Shown one piece after another: positions 54,141-61,541 of a stretch of DNA of 61,541 bases. Source of the stretch: Roseiflexaceae bacterium (GTDB taxonomy: Bacteria > Chloroflexota > Chloroflexia > Chloroflexales > Roseiflexaceae). The DNA is taken from positions 1 through 61,541 of the forward strand of contig CANJHS010000015.1 in the NCBI GenBank assembly GCA_947474225.1. Direction: 5' to 3'. The stretch's first letter is position 1. Every line of letters begins with the position of its first letter. The notes below the pieces were generated by a model. The model was not told where the DNA came from. It did not search any database and was given only the letters and a program-made list of their open reading frames with translations. The position numbers and the translations under genes were made by a program.

Positions 54141-55827
54141 GACGCGCTATCTGTGTGGCGCATTCTTCGCAGCGCAGACAGCCGTGCATGGCAATCTCGT
54201 CGTGGATACGTTGGATAGCACTCGCGACATCCCAGTTGTATTGGGTCTCGCCGATATCGCGTGTGACACCGACTTTGTCCAGAACGGTGCGCACCCCTGG
54301 TTGTACCCCCGCCAGGTAGACGATCCCGTCATTCCCGAGTAAACGCCGAATGGCATCATGCAACACATCGGCCCCCTGCATGTCGAGCGATGGCACACCG
54401 CGCATACTGATGACCAGCGTGTGGCAATCATCATCTTGTGCGAGTTGCTCACGGATGGCTACCGCATTGCCAAAAAACAACGCCCCGTTGATATACGCTA
54501 TGCGGACACCCGGGCAGGTGCTTGCGTAGTGCGCCGTCGGCATTCGTGTTGCGTCGACTGTTGTGACCGTGACGCTGGCGGCCTCGGATGCGTGGCGGAG
54601 ATGTGCAAGTGCTGACACCGCGATACCAATCACAATCGCCTGTGAAAGATCCAATACGACGGTTGCGCCCAATGTGACCAACACACCGACCCATGGATGG
54701 GTCAGTTTGGCATGCCAGAAGCGCCGTAATGTCTGCCAGTCACACATATTCCAGGCGGTCCAGAGCAATACCCCTGCGAGCGCAGATATCGGGATTGCGG
54801 CGATAAGTGGGCCAAGCAAAAATATCCCTGCCAACAAGACGAGTGCATGCATAATGCTGGTCACTCGCGTCTGCGCCCCACTCCGAATCGCAACTGCCGT
54901 CCGCGAGATGGCAGCGCTCGACGGTACACCGCCGAACCACGGCACAACCATGTTGGCTGCACCCTGTGCAATGAGTTCCTGATCTGGGTCAAATGGTTTG
55001 CCACTCATTGCTGCACCGGCCGTCCCGGTCATCAGACTCTCGATGGCTGCCAACAATGCAATCGTAATCCCTGCAGCACTGATATCGCTGAATGCTGCCC
55101 ATGGAATTGTGTTGAACGAAAGATGGTCTTGCAACAGAATGGTATGCGGCAAAACAGTAATTCGGTCGATGGGGAGTGCCAATACCCAACTGATTGCCGT
55201 CATGATGCCCATCGCTACAAGGGCATCAGGGATGCGTGGGAACAGACGATTGCAGAGCCACAAAACCACTATCGTCGCAATGGTCATGCCGATTGCTATG
55301 AAATTGACGGTGTACGTGTTGGTACCGTAGCCGAGAATCTTGCCTATCCCTGTTTCGGCTGATGGTGTGTGCACCCCCAACATCGGGTCAAGTTGACTAA
55401 TCCCAATAATGAGCGCAATCCCGCAGGTAAATCCCGTAATAACGGGGGTGGGAATATAGACCACATAGTGACCAAATCGGAAGACGCCCATCAAGACGAG
55501 GAACATTCCACCCATGAGAGTAGCGCCATAGACGCCAATTATCCCGTTGCGATGCAAGATAACCAGCAACACCGCTGACATTGCGCCCGTCGGGCCACTC
55601 ATTTGGAAGGAAGTCCCGCCGAGTGCACCGGTAATGATCCCGGCGAATATTGCGGTCACGAGCCCTGCTGCAGCAGTCATTCCACCGGCAATGCCGTATG
55701 CGAGTGCGAGTGGTAAGCAGACGGCGGCGACGGTGATACCGGCGAATAGATCCTGGCGGAAGCGGATGCCATTGTAGTCTGCGAATTCACGGCGAAGGAG
55801 CTGGAGGAAGATTGACCAACGGGCCAT
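54100..55827 (-). CDS. SulP-family anion transporter with STAS domain
   Basis: A 575-residue SulP permease. The N-terminal SulP signature region (FAGITVAAVCLPLALAYGIA), ALGGTSFQMSGPTGAMSAV and about 12 helices are followed by a cytoplasmic STAS domain (about 440-550, with LDMQGADVLHDAIRRL). Substrates are sulfate, bicarbonate or organic anions. Odd points: the extreme C-terminus holds a small cysteine cluster HGCLRCEEC, and the gene end overlaps the LarA-like gene by 41 bases on the opposite strand. Confidence 0.9.
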   Translation of the reverse strand: MARWSIFLQLLRREFADYNGIRFRQDLFAGITVAAVCLPLALAYGIAGGMTAAAGLVTAIFAGIITGALGGTSFQMSGPTGAMSAVLLVILHRNGIIGVYGATLMGGMFLVLMGVFRFGHYVVYIPTPVITGFTCGIALIIGISQLDPMLGVHTPSAETGIGKILGYGTNTYTVNFIAIGMTIATIVVLWLCNRLFPRIPDALVAMGIMTAISWVLALPIDRITVLPHTILLQDHLSFNTIPWAAFSDISAAGITIALLAAIESLMTGTAGAAMSGKPFDPDQELIAQGAANMVVPWFGGVPSSAAISRTAVAIRSGAQTRVTSIMHALVLLAGIFLLGPLIAAIPISALAGVLLWTAWNMCDWQTLRRFWHAKLTHPWVGVLVTLGATVVLDLSQAIVIGIAVSALAHLRHASEAASVTVTTVDATRMPTAHYASTCPGVRIAYINGALFFGNAVAIREQLAQDDDCHTLVISMRGVPSLDMQGADVLHDAIRRLLGNDGIVYLAGVQPGVRTVLDKVGVTRDIGETQYNWDVASAIQRIHDEIAMHGCLRCEECATQIARPTAGDTGIHPPGG

Positions 55828-55960
55828 TGAGGGTGCCTGCGATTCCGATATGGATACCTGGATGCCATTTGAGGGATTATACGCCCGATTGCGTGTACAA
55901 CAAGAAAACAGGATTTTGTGGTACGCTCATGCATATCTGCGCGAGTTCAAAAGGAGCGTT

Positions 55961-57115
55961 ATGCGTTCGTCTGCTACGGTCGTCATCATCGGTGCAGGAG
56001 TGATGGGAGCATCGGTCGCATGCCATTTGGCAATGCGTGGGTGCCGAGATGTCGTCATTCTCGAACAGTTCGCGAGTGAAGTCCAAGGGTCTACCGCTCG
56101 TTCTGCTGCGGGGGTACGGCATCAGTTTTCGCACGAACTCAACGTCCGATTGTCGCAGTACGGCATCGAGCGCTTCAAACATTTTCAGGACGAAATTGGC
56201 GGTGATAGTGGCCTCCATCAGGTCGGCTATTTGTTCCTCATCAACGATCAAGAGAACTGGCGTGGCTACGCAGAAGCAACTGCGATGCAGCAAAGCCTGG
56301 GTGTACGCACACGGTTGTTGACCCCCAGCGAAATAGACTCCATCGTCCCGGACGTCGTCCATGATGACCTCATCGGTGCAACATTCAATCCAGATGACGG
56401 CTTCTGCGACCCGCATAGTGTTGCCATGGGGTATTTGGCCAAAGCACGCGCACTCGGAGTCACGGTCGAGCGTAATGCACCGGTGCTCGGTATCAGAACG
56501 CAGTCTGGGGCAGTCGTGGCAGTCGACACGGCGCAGGGCAGCATCTCGTGCGAAACAGTGATTAATTGTGCTGGTTCATGGGCGGGTGCAGTTGCTGCTT
56601 TGGCCGGTCTTGAGGTGCCCATCCTCCCCTACCGACGGAATGTCTATGTCACACAACCGACCTCCATTATCCTGGGGCAGATGCCGTTGACCGTGGATGT
56701 GACCTCTGGTTTTTGGATGCGCAAAGAGCACGATTCATTGATTATGGGGTTGTCCAAGCCCGACGAAGCACCCGGCTACAACATTGTTGTCGACTGGGCG
56801 TGGCTCGACACCGTATTAGATGCTGGGTTTGCGCGGTTCCCCCGCTTGGGCGAAGTCACCCTCAATGAAAAGCAATGTTGGGCAGGCTGCTACGAAATAA
56901 CCCCGGACCACATGCCTATTCTGGGGCGACATCCTGCGCTCCCTTCATTCATTAACGCAGCCGGCTTCAGCGGCCATGGCATCATGCATTCGCCTGCCAC
57001 GGGCTTGTTGATGGCCGAGGAAGTACTCGATGGCAAGGCGCATAGCTTCGACATCGAGCCCCTGCGGATAGAGCGATACCGCACGGGGAGCATCTTTGAG
57101 CGCAACATTATCTAG
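55961..57115 (+). CDS. FAD-dependent amine/amino-acid oxidoreductase (DAO family)
   Basis: A 384-residue flavoprotein of the D-amino-acid oxidase/sarcosine oxidase beta group. The FAD loop GAGVMGASVACHLAMRG is at the N-terminus, the STARSAAGVRHQF segment follows, and the C-terminal NAAGFSGHGIMHSPATG closes the flavin site. Members oxidise sarcosine, glycine, proline or other N-substituted amino acids, giving peroxide or passing electrons onward. The ATG at 55961 has AAGGAG four bases upstream. It is a lone transcript with its own terminator. Substrate unknown. Confidence 0.87.
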   Translation: MRSSATVVIIGAGVMGASVACHLAMRGCRDVVILEQFASEVQGSTARSAAGVRHQFSHELNVRLSQYGIERFKHFQDEIGGDSGLHQVGYLFLINDQENWRGYAEATAMQQSLGVRTRLLTPSEIDSIVPDVVHDDLIGATFNPDDGFCDPHSVAMGYLAKARALGVTVERNAPVLGIRTQSGAVVAVDTAQGSISCETVINCAGSWAGAVAALAGLEVPILPYRRNVYVTQPTSIILGQMPLTVDVTSGFWMRKEHDSLIMGLSKPDEAPGYNIVVDWAWLDTVLDAGFARFPRLGEVTLNEKQCWAGCYEITPDHMPILGRHPALPSFINAAGFSGHGIMHSPATGLLMAEEVLDGKAHSFDIEPLRIERYRTGSIFERNII

Positions 57116-57129
57116 GACACAAGTAGCGT

Positions 57130-57164
57130 ACCCCGCCCGACAGAAAGTGTTGGGCGGGGTTTTC
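57130..57164 (+). terminator. Strong terminator after the FAD oxidoreductase
   Basis: A 13-pair stem ACCCCGCCCGACA/TGTTGGGCGGGGT with one G-U pair and loop GAAAG, followed by TTTTC. It ends just before the stop codon of the convergent ECF sigma gene. Confidence 0.92.
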
Positions 57165-57170
57165 TGCAGT

Positions 57171-57668
57171 CTAGGCACTGACGACCGGTCGATAGATTGT
57201 TTTGAGTTGTCGGATGCCGCGTTTGTTGAGTTGCTTGACCGAGCCTTCACTCCGTTCGAGCTGCGTCGCAATCTGCGCAAAGGATAATTTATCGCGATAC
57301 CGCAACATCAGCACCGCACGTTGCTCTGTGGTGAGGTGATCGAGCATCTCGGCGAATGCAGATTCTTGTTCGTACTCGATGTGGGGTATTGCGAGTGATT
57401 CGATATCATTGCCATCTAAAGGGCTCACTGGTCGGCGCCGTTGACTGCGATAGCAGTCTATGACACGGTCGTGGGCGATGCGGTACAACCATGCTTCGAT
57501 GGGCAAGCCACGGTCAATGTAACGGTGCATTCCTTCGAGCACGCGCACAAAAACGTCGCTGGTGAGGTCTTCGGCGAGGGAGTGGTCATTGACCCTGCGC
57601 TGAATGTAGCGTTGGATGGCGGGTGCGTGAGCGGCATAGAGCTCGGCGACGTGTTGCTGGTGACTCAT
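57171..57668 (-). CDS. ECF-type RNA polymerase sigma factor
   Basis: A 165-residue sigma factor of the extracytoplasmic-function class with only regions 2 and 4. Region 2 carries EDLTSDVFVRVLEGMHRY and WLYRIAHDRVIDCYRSQ; region 4 carries LTTEQRAVLMLRYRDKLSFA and a helix-turn-helix ending in EGSVKQLNKRGIRQLK. No anti-sigma gene adjoins it on either side, which is unusual for the class. It is divergent from an M50 membrane protease; such proteases often release ECF sigma factors by cutting anti-sigma proteins, so the pairing may be meaningful. Confidence 0.9.
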   Translation of the reverse strand: MSHQQHVAELYAAHAPAIQRYIQRRVNDHSLAEDLTSDVFVRVLEGMHRYIDRGLPIEAWLYRIAHDRVIDCYRSQRRRPVSPLDGNDIESLAIPHIEYEQESAFAEMLDHLTTEQRAVLMLRYRDKLSFAQIATQLERSEGSVKQLNKRGIRQLKTIYRPVVSA

Positions 57669-57714
57669 GGTACCCTCCGTATGAACGATATACCCGCAGT
57701 ATGCCGCCGTCGCG

Positions 57715-57769
57715 TTACCAAATCATTACCAAGCAGCTATGGCTTTGGGGTATAATGCCATTTGGCATT
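57715..57769 (+). promoter_or_regulatory. Control region of the M50 protease gene
   Basis: TATAAT at 57751-57756 is a candidate -10. Upstream, TTACCAA occurs twice (57715-57721 and 57726-57732), exactly 11 bases apart, as in sites for OmpR/PhoB-type regulators near the -35. Overlapping the -10 and the expected start is the inverted repeat AATGCC-ATTT-GGCATT (57754-57769), a good operator shape. The region also lies upstream of the divergent ECF sigma gene. Confidence 0.5.
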
Positions 57770-57785
57770 CATACGGGGAGCAGTG

Positions 57786-58454
57786 ATGAGTCAATCCTTC
57801 ACGATCGAGCCTGGACAGGCACACGATGATGTCGTGGAACTGGCCAAAGCATGGGCCGGCACATCGATAGCATTTGCCATCACGACAACGGGTGTTGCGA
57901 ATCTTGCCACACCGTTACTGTTACAAAATCTACTGATTGCCGCAATTGTGTGTGGTCTGGGATTTGTGCTGCACGAGTTGGGCCACCGCCAAGTCGCACG
58001 AGGATACGGTGCTTCAGCGCACTTTGCAGCCGACAACCGCTGGTTGCTTATTTCTCTAGGTCTTGCTTTTGCAGGCATCTTCATCGCTGCACCGGGTGCG
58101 GTCTGGTATACAGGAGTGTCTGATCCCAAACGCATCGGCAGAATCGCCCTTGCAGGTCCGGTGGCCAACTATGTGTTGGCGGTGTTCTTTCTGGTACTCT
58201 ATCCGATTCTTTTTAGGCTTGGTATCCAAGACGATATGTTCTTGTATATCTGCATGATGGGTTTTTCATTCAATGCATGGGTTGGCTTGTTCAACCTCAT
58301 CCCGGGCGGCCCGTTCGATGGAGCAAAGGTGTTGGCATGGTCTACCCCCGTCTATGCCGTGATGGTTGCAGTCGGTGCGTTCATGGCTTTTTATGTGAAT
58401 CGTCAAGAGATGTTCATCTCCATCTGGGGCTGGGCAATCTCGCTTTTCGGATAA
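57786..58454 (+). CDS. M50-family (site-2-protease-like) membrane metalloprotease
   Basis: A 222-residue intramembrane zinc protease. HELGH at 63-67 in the second helix gives two zinc histidines and the catalytic glutamate; the third ligand is D178 in GGPFDGAKV. About five helices are present and no PDZ domain, so it belongs to the compact site-2-protease group. I use ATG 57786, with GGGAG five bases upstream; the frame from 57762 begins inside the operator region. It precedes tpiA by 29 bases. Probable target: a membrane regulator, perhaps one for the divergent sigma factor. Confidence 0.85.
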   Translation: MSQSFTIEPGQAHDDVVELAKAWAGTSIAFAITTTGVANLATPLLLQNLLIAAIVCGLGFVLHELGHRQVARGYGASAHFAADNRWLLISLGLAFAGIFIAAPGAVWYTGVSDPKRIGRIALAGPVANYVLAVFFLVLYPILFRLGIQDDMFLYICMMGFSFNAWVGLFNLIPGGPFDGAKVLAWSTPVYAVMVAVGAFMAFYVNRQEMFISIWGWAISLFG

Positions 58455-58483
58455 TCTGAATCCACAGAAAAGGAATGTTGTAC

Positions 58484-59230
58484 ATGCGTACCAAACTCAT
58501 TGCTGGTAATTGGAAGATGCACAAGACCATTGGCGAAGCTGTCGCACTTATCGATGCGCTGCACGCTGCACTACCTACTATTCCTGCAGACCGCGAAGTC
58601 ATTGTCTGTCCTCCATTTACCGCATTGGCGGCTGTAGCGGCACGTCCGCGTGGTGGTATTGCAATCGGCGCACAGAATGTCTATCCCGAGTCACATGGTG
58701 CCTATACGGGTGAAATTTCCCCCGCCATGCTGGTGGACATCGGCTGCAGCTACGTCATCATCGGTCACAGTGAGCGCCGCGCTCTCTTCGCTGAGTCTGA
58801 TGCTTTTATCGCCAAAAAAGCCGCTACAGTGCTGGCTGCCGGGATGACTCCGATCATCTGCGTCGGCGAGACCAAGCAGGAACGCGAATCCGGCCGCGCC
58901 GAGGCAGTCGTGCTGGGACAAGTCGCCGGCTCGTTGGCTGGCTTGAGCGATCGTCTCGCCGATGTAGTCATTGCCTACGAACCAGTCTGGGCTATTGGGA
59001 CGGGCTTGACGGCAACTGCCGCAGATGCGCAAACAATGCATGCAGCCATCCGCGCTGAACTGCGTCGCATCGGCGGGGCAGTAGCCGAGCGCGTGCGCAT
59101 CCAATACGGCGGGAGTGTCAAAGCAGACAACGTCGACGAGCTTATGGCACAGCCAGATATCGACGGTGCGCTGGTCGGCGGCGCAGCCCTGGTGGCCGAA
59201 GGCTTTGCACGGATTGCTAATTTTCGATAA
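58484..59230 (+). CDS. tpiA: Triosephosphate isomerase
   Basis: A 248-residue glycolytic enzyme interconverting dihydroxyacetone phosphate and glyceraldehyde 3-phosphate. The N-terminal AGNWKMHKT carries N and K of the active site, the electrophilic histidine is in IIGHSERR, the catalytic base is in AYEPVWAIGTG, and YGGSVKADN and GALVGGAAL bind phosphate. ATG 58484 is preferred over 58475, because AAAAGGA lies nine bases before it. Confidence 0.96.
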   Translation: MRTKLIAGNWKMHKTIGEAVALIDALHAALPTIPADREVIVCPPFTALAAVAARPRGGIAIGAQNVYPESHGAYTGEISPAMLVDIGCSYVIIGHSERRALFAESDAFIAKKAATVLAAGMTPIICVGETKQERESGRAEAVVLGQVAGSLAGLSDRLADVVIAYEPVWAIGTGLTATAADAQTMHAAIRAELRRIGGAVAERVRIQYGGSVKADNVDELMAQPDIDGALVGGAALVAEGFARIANFR

Positions 59231-59268
59231 TGTCGCGTGCGCTACCCGCACCGTGAATAGGTGAATGC

Positions 59269-61541
59269 ATGACCGATACAACGTCACACCCAACGACCGA
59301 GTACCCACTGGTCGTCCTCGGCGAAATGGTCATCATGCCGATGATGACGGTGCCGTTGCAAATCGGACAGGGGAAGTCGTTCCGGGCACTCGAAGTCGCC
59401 TGGGAGGCAAAACAACACGTCTTGTTGATTTTTGTGCCCGAATCGCACATCGAGCAATACAAAAATGGTACGCCCGAAGCACTGCCGACGGTGGGAGTGA
59501 CTGCCCGCCTCGAAGAATTCATCAAACTTCCTGACGGCACTGCGCGTATCATCCTCGAAGGATTGCAACGAGCGGTCTTTGATGGTTTGCAACAGGTCGA
59601 CCCCTATTACGTCGTGGCTGCGCAGCCCATCGACGACCTGATCGTGACGGGGATGGATGTCGAAGCGCTGATGGACACCGTCAAGCAGCAGGTCGACGAA
59701 TTCGTCGACAGTCTCGGTGAAGTCCCGCAAGAGGCCGTCACCTTCGTGCGGCGCATCGACGCACCGGGTCATTTGGCAGACATTGTTACCTATGCACCGG
59801 CATTCGATTTTGCCGAGCGTTTAATTATCTTGAACGAAATCGACCCGGTCGAGCGACTTTCCAAAACGCAACGCATGCTGGCGCGGCATCTGGAACTGAT
59901 GAAAATACGTCAAAAAATCCAACAGGATACCAAAGAAATACTGGATCAAGGCCAAAAAGAATTCTTCTTGCGCGAACAAATCCGTGTCATCCGCCGTGAA
60001 CTCGGCGAAGACGAGGAACTCGATGACCCCCTCGACGAGCTCAAAAAACGCGTTTTGGCACTCGACGCACCCGAACCGGTCAAAGAACAAGCGATGCGTG
60101 AGTTCAAACGACTCGCGCAGCAGGGCCCTGGGAGTCCTGAGGCAGGAGTCATCCGGTCGTACATCGAATGGTTGCTGTCGTTGCCGTGGATGCTCGAAGA
60201 ACTCGCGCCCATCGACATCGCAAAGGCGCAGACCGTCCTCGACGAAGACCATTTTGGTCTCGAGAAGGTCAAAGAGCGCATCATTGAATATATCGCCGTG
60301 CGCAAACTGGTGGGCTCCAAAATGCGCTCGCCTATTTTGTGTCTCGTCGGTCCGCCGGGCGTCGGCAAAACGTCGCTGGGGAAGTCGATTGCCCGCGCGC
60401 TGGAGCGCCAGTTTGTGCGCATGAGCTTGGGTGGTGTCCGCGACGAGGCCGAAATCCGCGGGCATCGGCGCACCTACATCGGTGCAATGCCTGGTCGCAT
60501 TATCCAGGGGATGAAAACCGCCAAAGCGCGCACCACGGTATTTGTGCTGGACGAAATCGACAAAGTCGGTCAGGACTTCCGTGGCGACCCCACCTCTGCA
60601 CTGCTCGAAGTGCTTGATCCCGAACAGAATGGTGCCTTCTCGGACCATTATCTCGAAGTACCATTCGATTTGTCACAGGTAGTCTTTGTGGCGACGGCCA
60701 ATCAACTCGACACCATTCCATCGCCGCTCCGCGACCGTATGGAGATTATCGAAGTCAACGGGTATACCGAAGAAGAAAAACTCGGTATCGCAACGCGCTT
60801 TCTCATGCCAAAACAGAGTGAAGCCCATGGCATCACTGCTGAAATTTTGACGATAACCGACGCTGCGATACTGTGCATCATCCGCGCGTATACCCGCGAG
60901 TCAGGGGTGCGTTCGCTCGAACGCGAAATTGCTACGATTTGTCGCAAAGTCGCCCGCAAGGTCGCAGAACATGTGGGTGATTCATTCGCACGCATCACCG
61001 TCGACGCCGACCAGATTCCCGAGTACTTGGGCATCGAACGCTATTCGTTTGGGTTGGCTGAGGCAAACGATGAAGTAGGCGTGGCAATGGGTGTCGCCTG
61101 GACATCGGTTGGTGGTGAGACCCTTTCGATCGAAGTGTTGCCGATTGTGGGCAAAGGTCCGTTGCAGTTGACCGGGCAACTCGGCGATGTCATGAAGGAA
61201 TCAGCCCAGACGGCGTTGAGTTACGCCCGCTCGCAGCTCGACATCTGGGGCGTGCCGGCCAACTACTTCGACGAACACGTGATTCACATCCACGTCCCCG
61301 AAGGTGCGGTCCCCAAGGATGGTCCCTCTGCAGGCATTACCATGACTACGGCGCTGATTTCGGCGATGACGGGAAAGAAAATTCGGCGGGACGTCGCAAT
61401 GACCGGTGAAGTTACCCTGCGTGGCAAAGTTTTGCCCATCGGTGGTCTGAAGGAAAAGACGTTGGCGGCGCACCGTGCCGGCATCAAGACATTTCTGTTG
61501 CCCATCGCAAACGCCAAGGACATCCCCGAACTGCCCGACAA
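59269..61541 (+). CDS. lon: ATP-dependent protease Lon (3' end cut by window)
   Basis: An open frame from ATG 59269, with AGGTGA upstream, runs to the window edge: at least 757 residues. It starts MTDTTSHPTTEYPLVVLGEM and has the Lon N-terminal substrate domain and a coiled-coil region (about 200-260). The AAA+ module has Walker A GPPGVGKT at 361-368 and DEIDKV as Walker B. The protease domain has the catalytic serine S687 in KDGPSAG and lysine K728 in GGLKEK. About 40-60 residues are probably missing. It degrades misfolded and regulatory proteins in the cytoplasm. It follows tpiA by 38 bases. Confidence 0.95.
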   Translation, partial: MTDTTSHPTTEYPLVVLGEMVIMPMMTVPLQIGQGKSFRALEVAWEAKQHVLLIFVPESHIEQYKNGTPEALPTVGVTARLEEFIKLPDGTARIILEGLQRAVFDGLQQVDPYYVVAAQPIDDLIVTGMDVEALMDTVKQQVDEFVDSLGEVPQEAVTFVRRIDAPGHLADIVTYAPAFDFAERLIILNEIDPVERLSKTQRMLARHLELMKIRQKIQQDTKEILDQGQKEFFLREQIRVIRRELGEDEELDDPLDELKKRVLALDAPEPVKEQAMREFKRLAQQGPGSPEAGVIRSYIEWLLSLPWMLEELAPIDIAKAQTVLDEDHFGLEKVKERIIEYIAVRKLVGSKMRSPILCLVGPPGVGKTSLGKSIARALERQFVRMSLGGVRDEAEIRGHRRTYIGAMPGRIIQGMKTAKARTTVFVLDEIDKVGQDFRGDPTSALLEVLDPEQNGAFSDHYLEVPFDLSQVVFVATANQLDTIPSPLRDRMEIIEVNGYTEEEKLGIATRFLMPKQSEAHGITAEILTITDAAILCIIRAYTRESGVRSLEREIATICRKVARKVAEHVGDSFARITVDADQIPEYLGIERYSFGLAEANDEVGVAMGVAWTSVGGETLSIEVLPIVGKGPLQLTGQLGDVMKESAQTALSYARSQLDIWGVPANYFDEHVIHIHVPEGAVPKDGPSAGITMTTALISAMTGKKIRRDVAMTGEVTLRGKVLPIGGLKEKTLAAHRAGIKTFLLPIANAKDIPELPD

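Noticed and set aside
1..61541. tRNA, rRNA, CRISPR, prophage or transposon content
   Set aside because: No cloverleaf with a GTTCGA-type arm, spaced direct repeats, integrase or transposase reading frame could be found by eye.

Overview
This looks like one chromosomal segment of a free-living bacterium, most likely a member of Chloroflexota. That placement is an inference. It rests on a complete LysW (amino-group carrier protein) lysine pathway, tandem TIGR03663/Agl23-like membrane proteins, a dgt-dnaG-rpoD operon and a 7Fe ferredoxin. I see no rRNA, tRNA, CRISPR array, phage module or intact insertion sequence.

Layout. 52-5035 (+) is a tight carbohydrate-type catabolic operon: two Gfo/Idh/MocA oxidoreductases, a SIS-domain protein, a MetE-core protein and an UlaG-like metallo-hydrolase. 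5092-7983 is a decaying zone with a frameshifted polytopic membrane gene and a ruined second copy of the UlaG-like gene. 7984-8661 (+) holds a pair of small SMR-type membrane proteins. 8649-19169 (-) is a twelve-gene operon: lysE-like exporter, cystathionine gamma-synthase family enzyme, lysW (56 aa), lysX, NUDIX hydrolase, lysY, three EamA transporters, lysZ, lysJ, lysK. It starts with a strong promoter, a 20-codon lysine-rich leader ORF, an antiterminator and an intrinsic terminator. This is the classical architecture of ribosome-mediated attenuation and is the most striking item in the window.

19319-32262 (+) carries cell-envelope and miscellaneous genes: a large membrane protein, a YfhO-like protein, phosphomannomutase, MurJ, a serine beta-lactamase-like protein, an RlmD/TrmA-type RNA methyltransferase, GNAT, APH-type kinase and SMP-30. 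32272-40105 (-) has two giant Agl23-like proteins (one fused to an NHL propeller), a histidine phosphatase, DUF3054 and a metallophosphoesterase. An LCP protein (40186, +) faces a DnaJ-TM-lectin-like fusion, then rpoD, dnaG, dgt, ferredoxin, thymidine kinase and a histone-deacetylase-like amidohydrolase (all -). The right end has rarA, an SDR plus LarA-type nickel racemase pair, a SulP transporter (-), a FAD oxidoreductase, an ECF sigma factor (-), a divergent M50 protease, tpiA and lon (cut by the window end).

How they work together. In the lysine operon, LysX joins alpha-aminoadipate to LysW, LysZ phosphorylates, LysY reduces, LysJ transaminates and LysK releases lysine. LysE and three EamA proteins give the same transcript an export arm. 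The leader would silence all of it when charged lysyl-tRNA is plentiful. The genes that make aminoadipate (homocitrate synthase and the steps after it) are not in the window.
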